DNA of 64,000 nt from assembly GCA_963921935.1 (NCBI GenBank), contig OY998175.1, positions 209,824,655 to 209,888,654 on the forward strand. The letters run 5' to 3'. Positions within the stretch are counted from its first letter, which is position 1. The number at the start of each line of letters is the position of its first letter. This DNA comes from Galeruca laticollis. Taxonomy: Eukaryota > Arthropoda > Insecta > Coleoptera > Chrysomelidae. A program made the translations under genes and the position numbers. The notes beneath the pieces are model-generated. The model was not told where the DNA came from. It made no database searches and saw only the letters and a list, made by a program, of their open reading frames with translations. Of this stretch, positions 62,840 through 64,000 are shown piece after piece.

Positions 62840-64000
62840 TTGTTACTCTGTGATTTACTTTGTACTAAAAAATTTACTTTAGACATTTTTTTCGACTTTC
62901 GTTCTACCTACTTAGATCTTTCTTGGCTATCTAGGCATAGTATCTGTCGGTTTAGACCGATTAGATTTCCTGCTTTTAGTTTTACTGATTGGCTCAGTCT
63001 AAAGGCACTGGTTGTTGTTTCTTTCACACCACATAGTTGCAGTGGTGGAAGGTTCAGCATTGCCTCTAGAGCAGCAGTAGGGCACATAGATATTGCTCCT
63101 GTGATACCTAGACAAACTAATCGTTGCTTGTATCTTTGGCCACCATACTGTGAATCATAGTTGACCATGGGTTTATTGATCGTTTGGTATGTCCAGTAGA
63201 TCATTTTTGGTTTTTTACCAAAGACTCTGCGGCATGTCCAGCTTGCCGCTATAGCTCTGGAGAGGATGTGGTTAATTTGGTAAATGTGTTCCACTCAAAG
63301 TTGGGGCTTTACCTGTGTACTTTTACCTTCTGGTGAATGGAACCAGCACTGTTTTACTAGAATTAACATTAAATCCTTCCTTTGTGCACCACCTTTCGAT
63401 TATATCTAGGGCTACTTGCATGCAATCGGAGATTACTCCGTCATGTCTGCCCCTGGCGGTTCCAATCAGGTCATCGGCATAACTTTTAGTCGTAAAACCC
63501 GATTCGTGCAGTTTCACTATAAGGTTGTCGACAACCAGTGACCACAGCAGTGGGAATAGAATTTCCTCGGGGGGACAACCTTTTCCTGGTGTCATCCTGA
63601 CCGTCTCCCCTCCAAGTGTCACTACAATAATTCTGCTTTTCCGCATAATGGTTATTTCCTCTAGTGATCTGGTGATGGAGGCATGTGAGGTGTTATCGAA
63701 AGCACCTTCTATGTCAATTAAGACACAGACAGCTATTTCTTTTGCCGTATGTCTTTTCAATGCTTTTAACTAGGCACTGTTGAACAATAATCGTGGATTT
63801 ACCTGCTTGATAAGTAAAATGTTAATGCGATCTTAAGTCAAGGAGTTCGCTTCTGACATAACAATCTATCATTTTTTTCATTGCTTTCAGAAGAAAGGAG
63901 GTCAGACTAATCGGGCAGTAAGACTTTGGTTCATCCACTGGACGTCTACCAGTCTTAGGTATGAACACCACTGCGGCCTCCCTCCAAGCCTTCGGTATGT
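62840..64000 (-). pseudogene. R1-type LINE reverse transcriptase, runs off the window
   Basis: From the window edge inward on minus: AWREAAVVFIPKTGRRPVDE (RT start), PISLTSFLLKAMKKMID, then after a shift near 63,768 ALKRHTAKEIAVCVLIDIEG with AFDNTS (catalytic D), VRMTPGKGCPPEEILFPLLW (normally PQGG) and KSYADDLIGTARG (YADD). After a stop and shift near 63,300 comes the post-palm region IAASWTCRRVFGKKPKMIYW and LVCLGITGAISMCPTAALEA. The RNase H and 3' end are absent at 62,840. Clade by resemblance to R1/I-type elements. Confidence 0.85.

Overview
The window looks like AT-rich heterochromatin or intergenic DNA from an arthropod, most likely an insect. I infer this from the repertoire of elements: piggyBac, Tc1/mariner, P element with THAP domain, Crypton, copia with an initiator-tRNA-fragment primer site, R4/Dong-type LINEs in TAA repeats, Penelope-like elements. 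The species cannot be named from the sequence. I found no gene that looks like a host gene and no RNA gene apart from self-cleaving ribozyme motifs. Almost everything that can be recognised is a transposable element (TE) or a fragment of one, usually nested in another.

Layout: 0.2-2.3 kb, a piggyBac transposase (minus). 2.3-3.7 kb, decayed Penelope-like element (PLE). 3.7-6.2 kb, a Harbinger element whose HARBI1-like gene (plus) and MADF-BESS gene (minus) have interdigitated exons. 6.2-7.6 kb, a truncated R4/Dong-type LINE sitting in the TAA tail of a CR1-like LINE. 7.7-10 kb, PLE terminal repeats in inverted arrangement. 10-14.4 kb, a pogo/jerky-like transposase split by a 2.87-kb element with 500-bp terminal inverted repeats. 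14.9-16.6 kb, another PLE with a GIY-YIG ORF. 17.6-22.2 kb, a mariner fragment cut by a Ty3/gypsy element (integrase, macro domain, CCCH finger, LTR), itself cut by a five-exon THAP/P-element gene. 22.2-24.8 kb, R1/I-type LINE pieces. 24.9-26.5 kb, a second PLE lineage with tandem hammerhead-ribozyme repeats. 26.5-29.5 kb, a mariner split by a Crypton tyrosine recombinase. 29.5-33.2 kb, two R4/Dong-type LINEs in TAA repeats. 33.2-35.7 kb, a CR1/L2-like LINE (minus). 38.6-39.8 kb, a LINE ORF1.

39,951-61,402 is one copia element with 210/219-bp LTRs and a perfect 5-bp target duplication (ATTTG), stretched to 21.5 kb by insertions. Inside its integrase lies a split Merlin-type transposase. Inside that are an RTE-like LINE and a 92-bp hairpin satellite. 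In the satellite sits a two-gene DNA transposon (element A) with a related, apparently intact element (B) nested in its right end. A and B share CCCA(G/A) termini, 2-bp target duplications, arrays of palindromic GGACGTCC-type motifs near their ends, a TNP2/DUF4218-like transposase gene and a spliced DUF4806 gene. I regard this as the most interesting system in the window: by analogy with plant Spm/CACTA, the DUF4806 protein may be the factor that binds the subterminal repeats. The window ends in an R1-type LINE reverse transcriptase (minus) that runs off the edge.

The elements work independently. The biology here is mainly the order of insertion: young coding copies (element B, the RTE-like ORF, the piggyBac ORF) sit next to heavily frameshifted ones.
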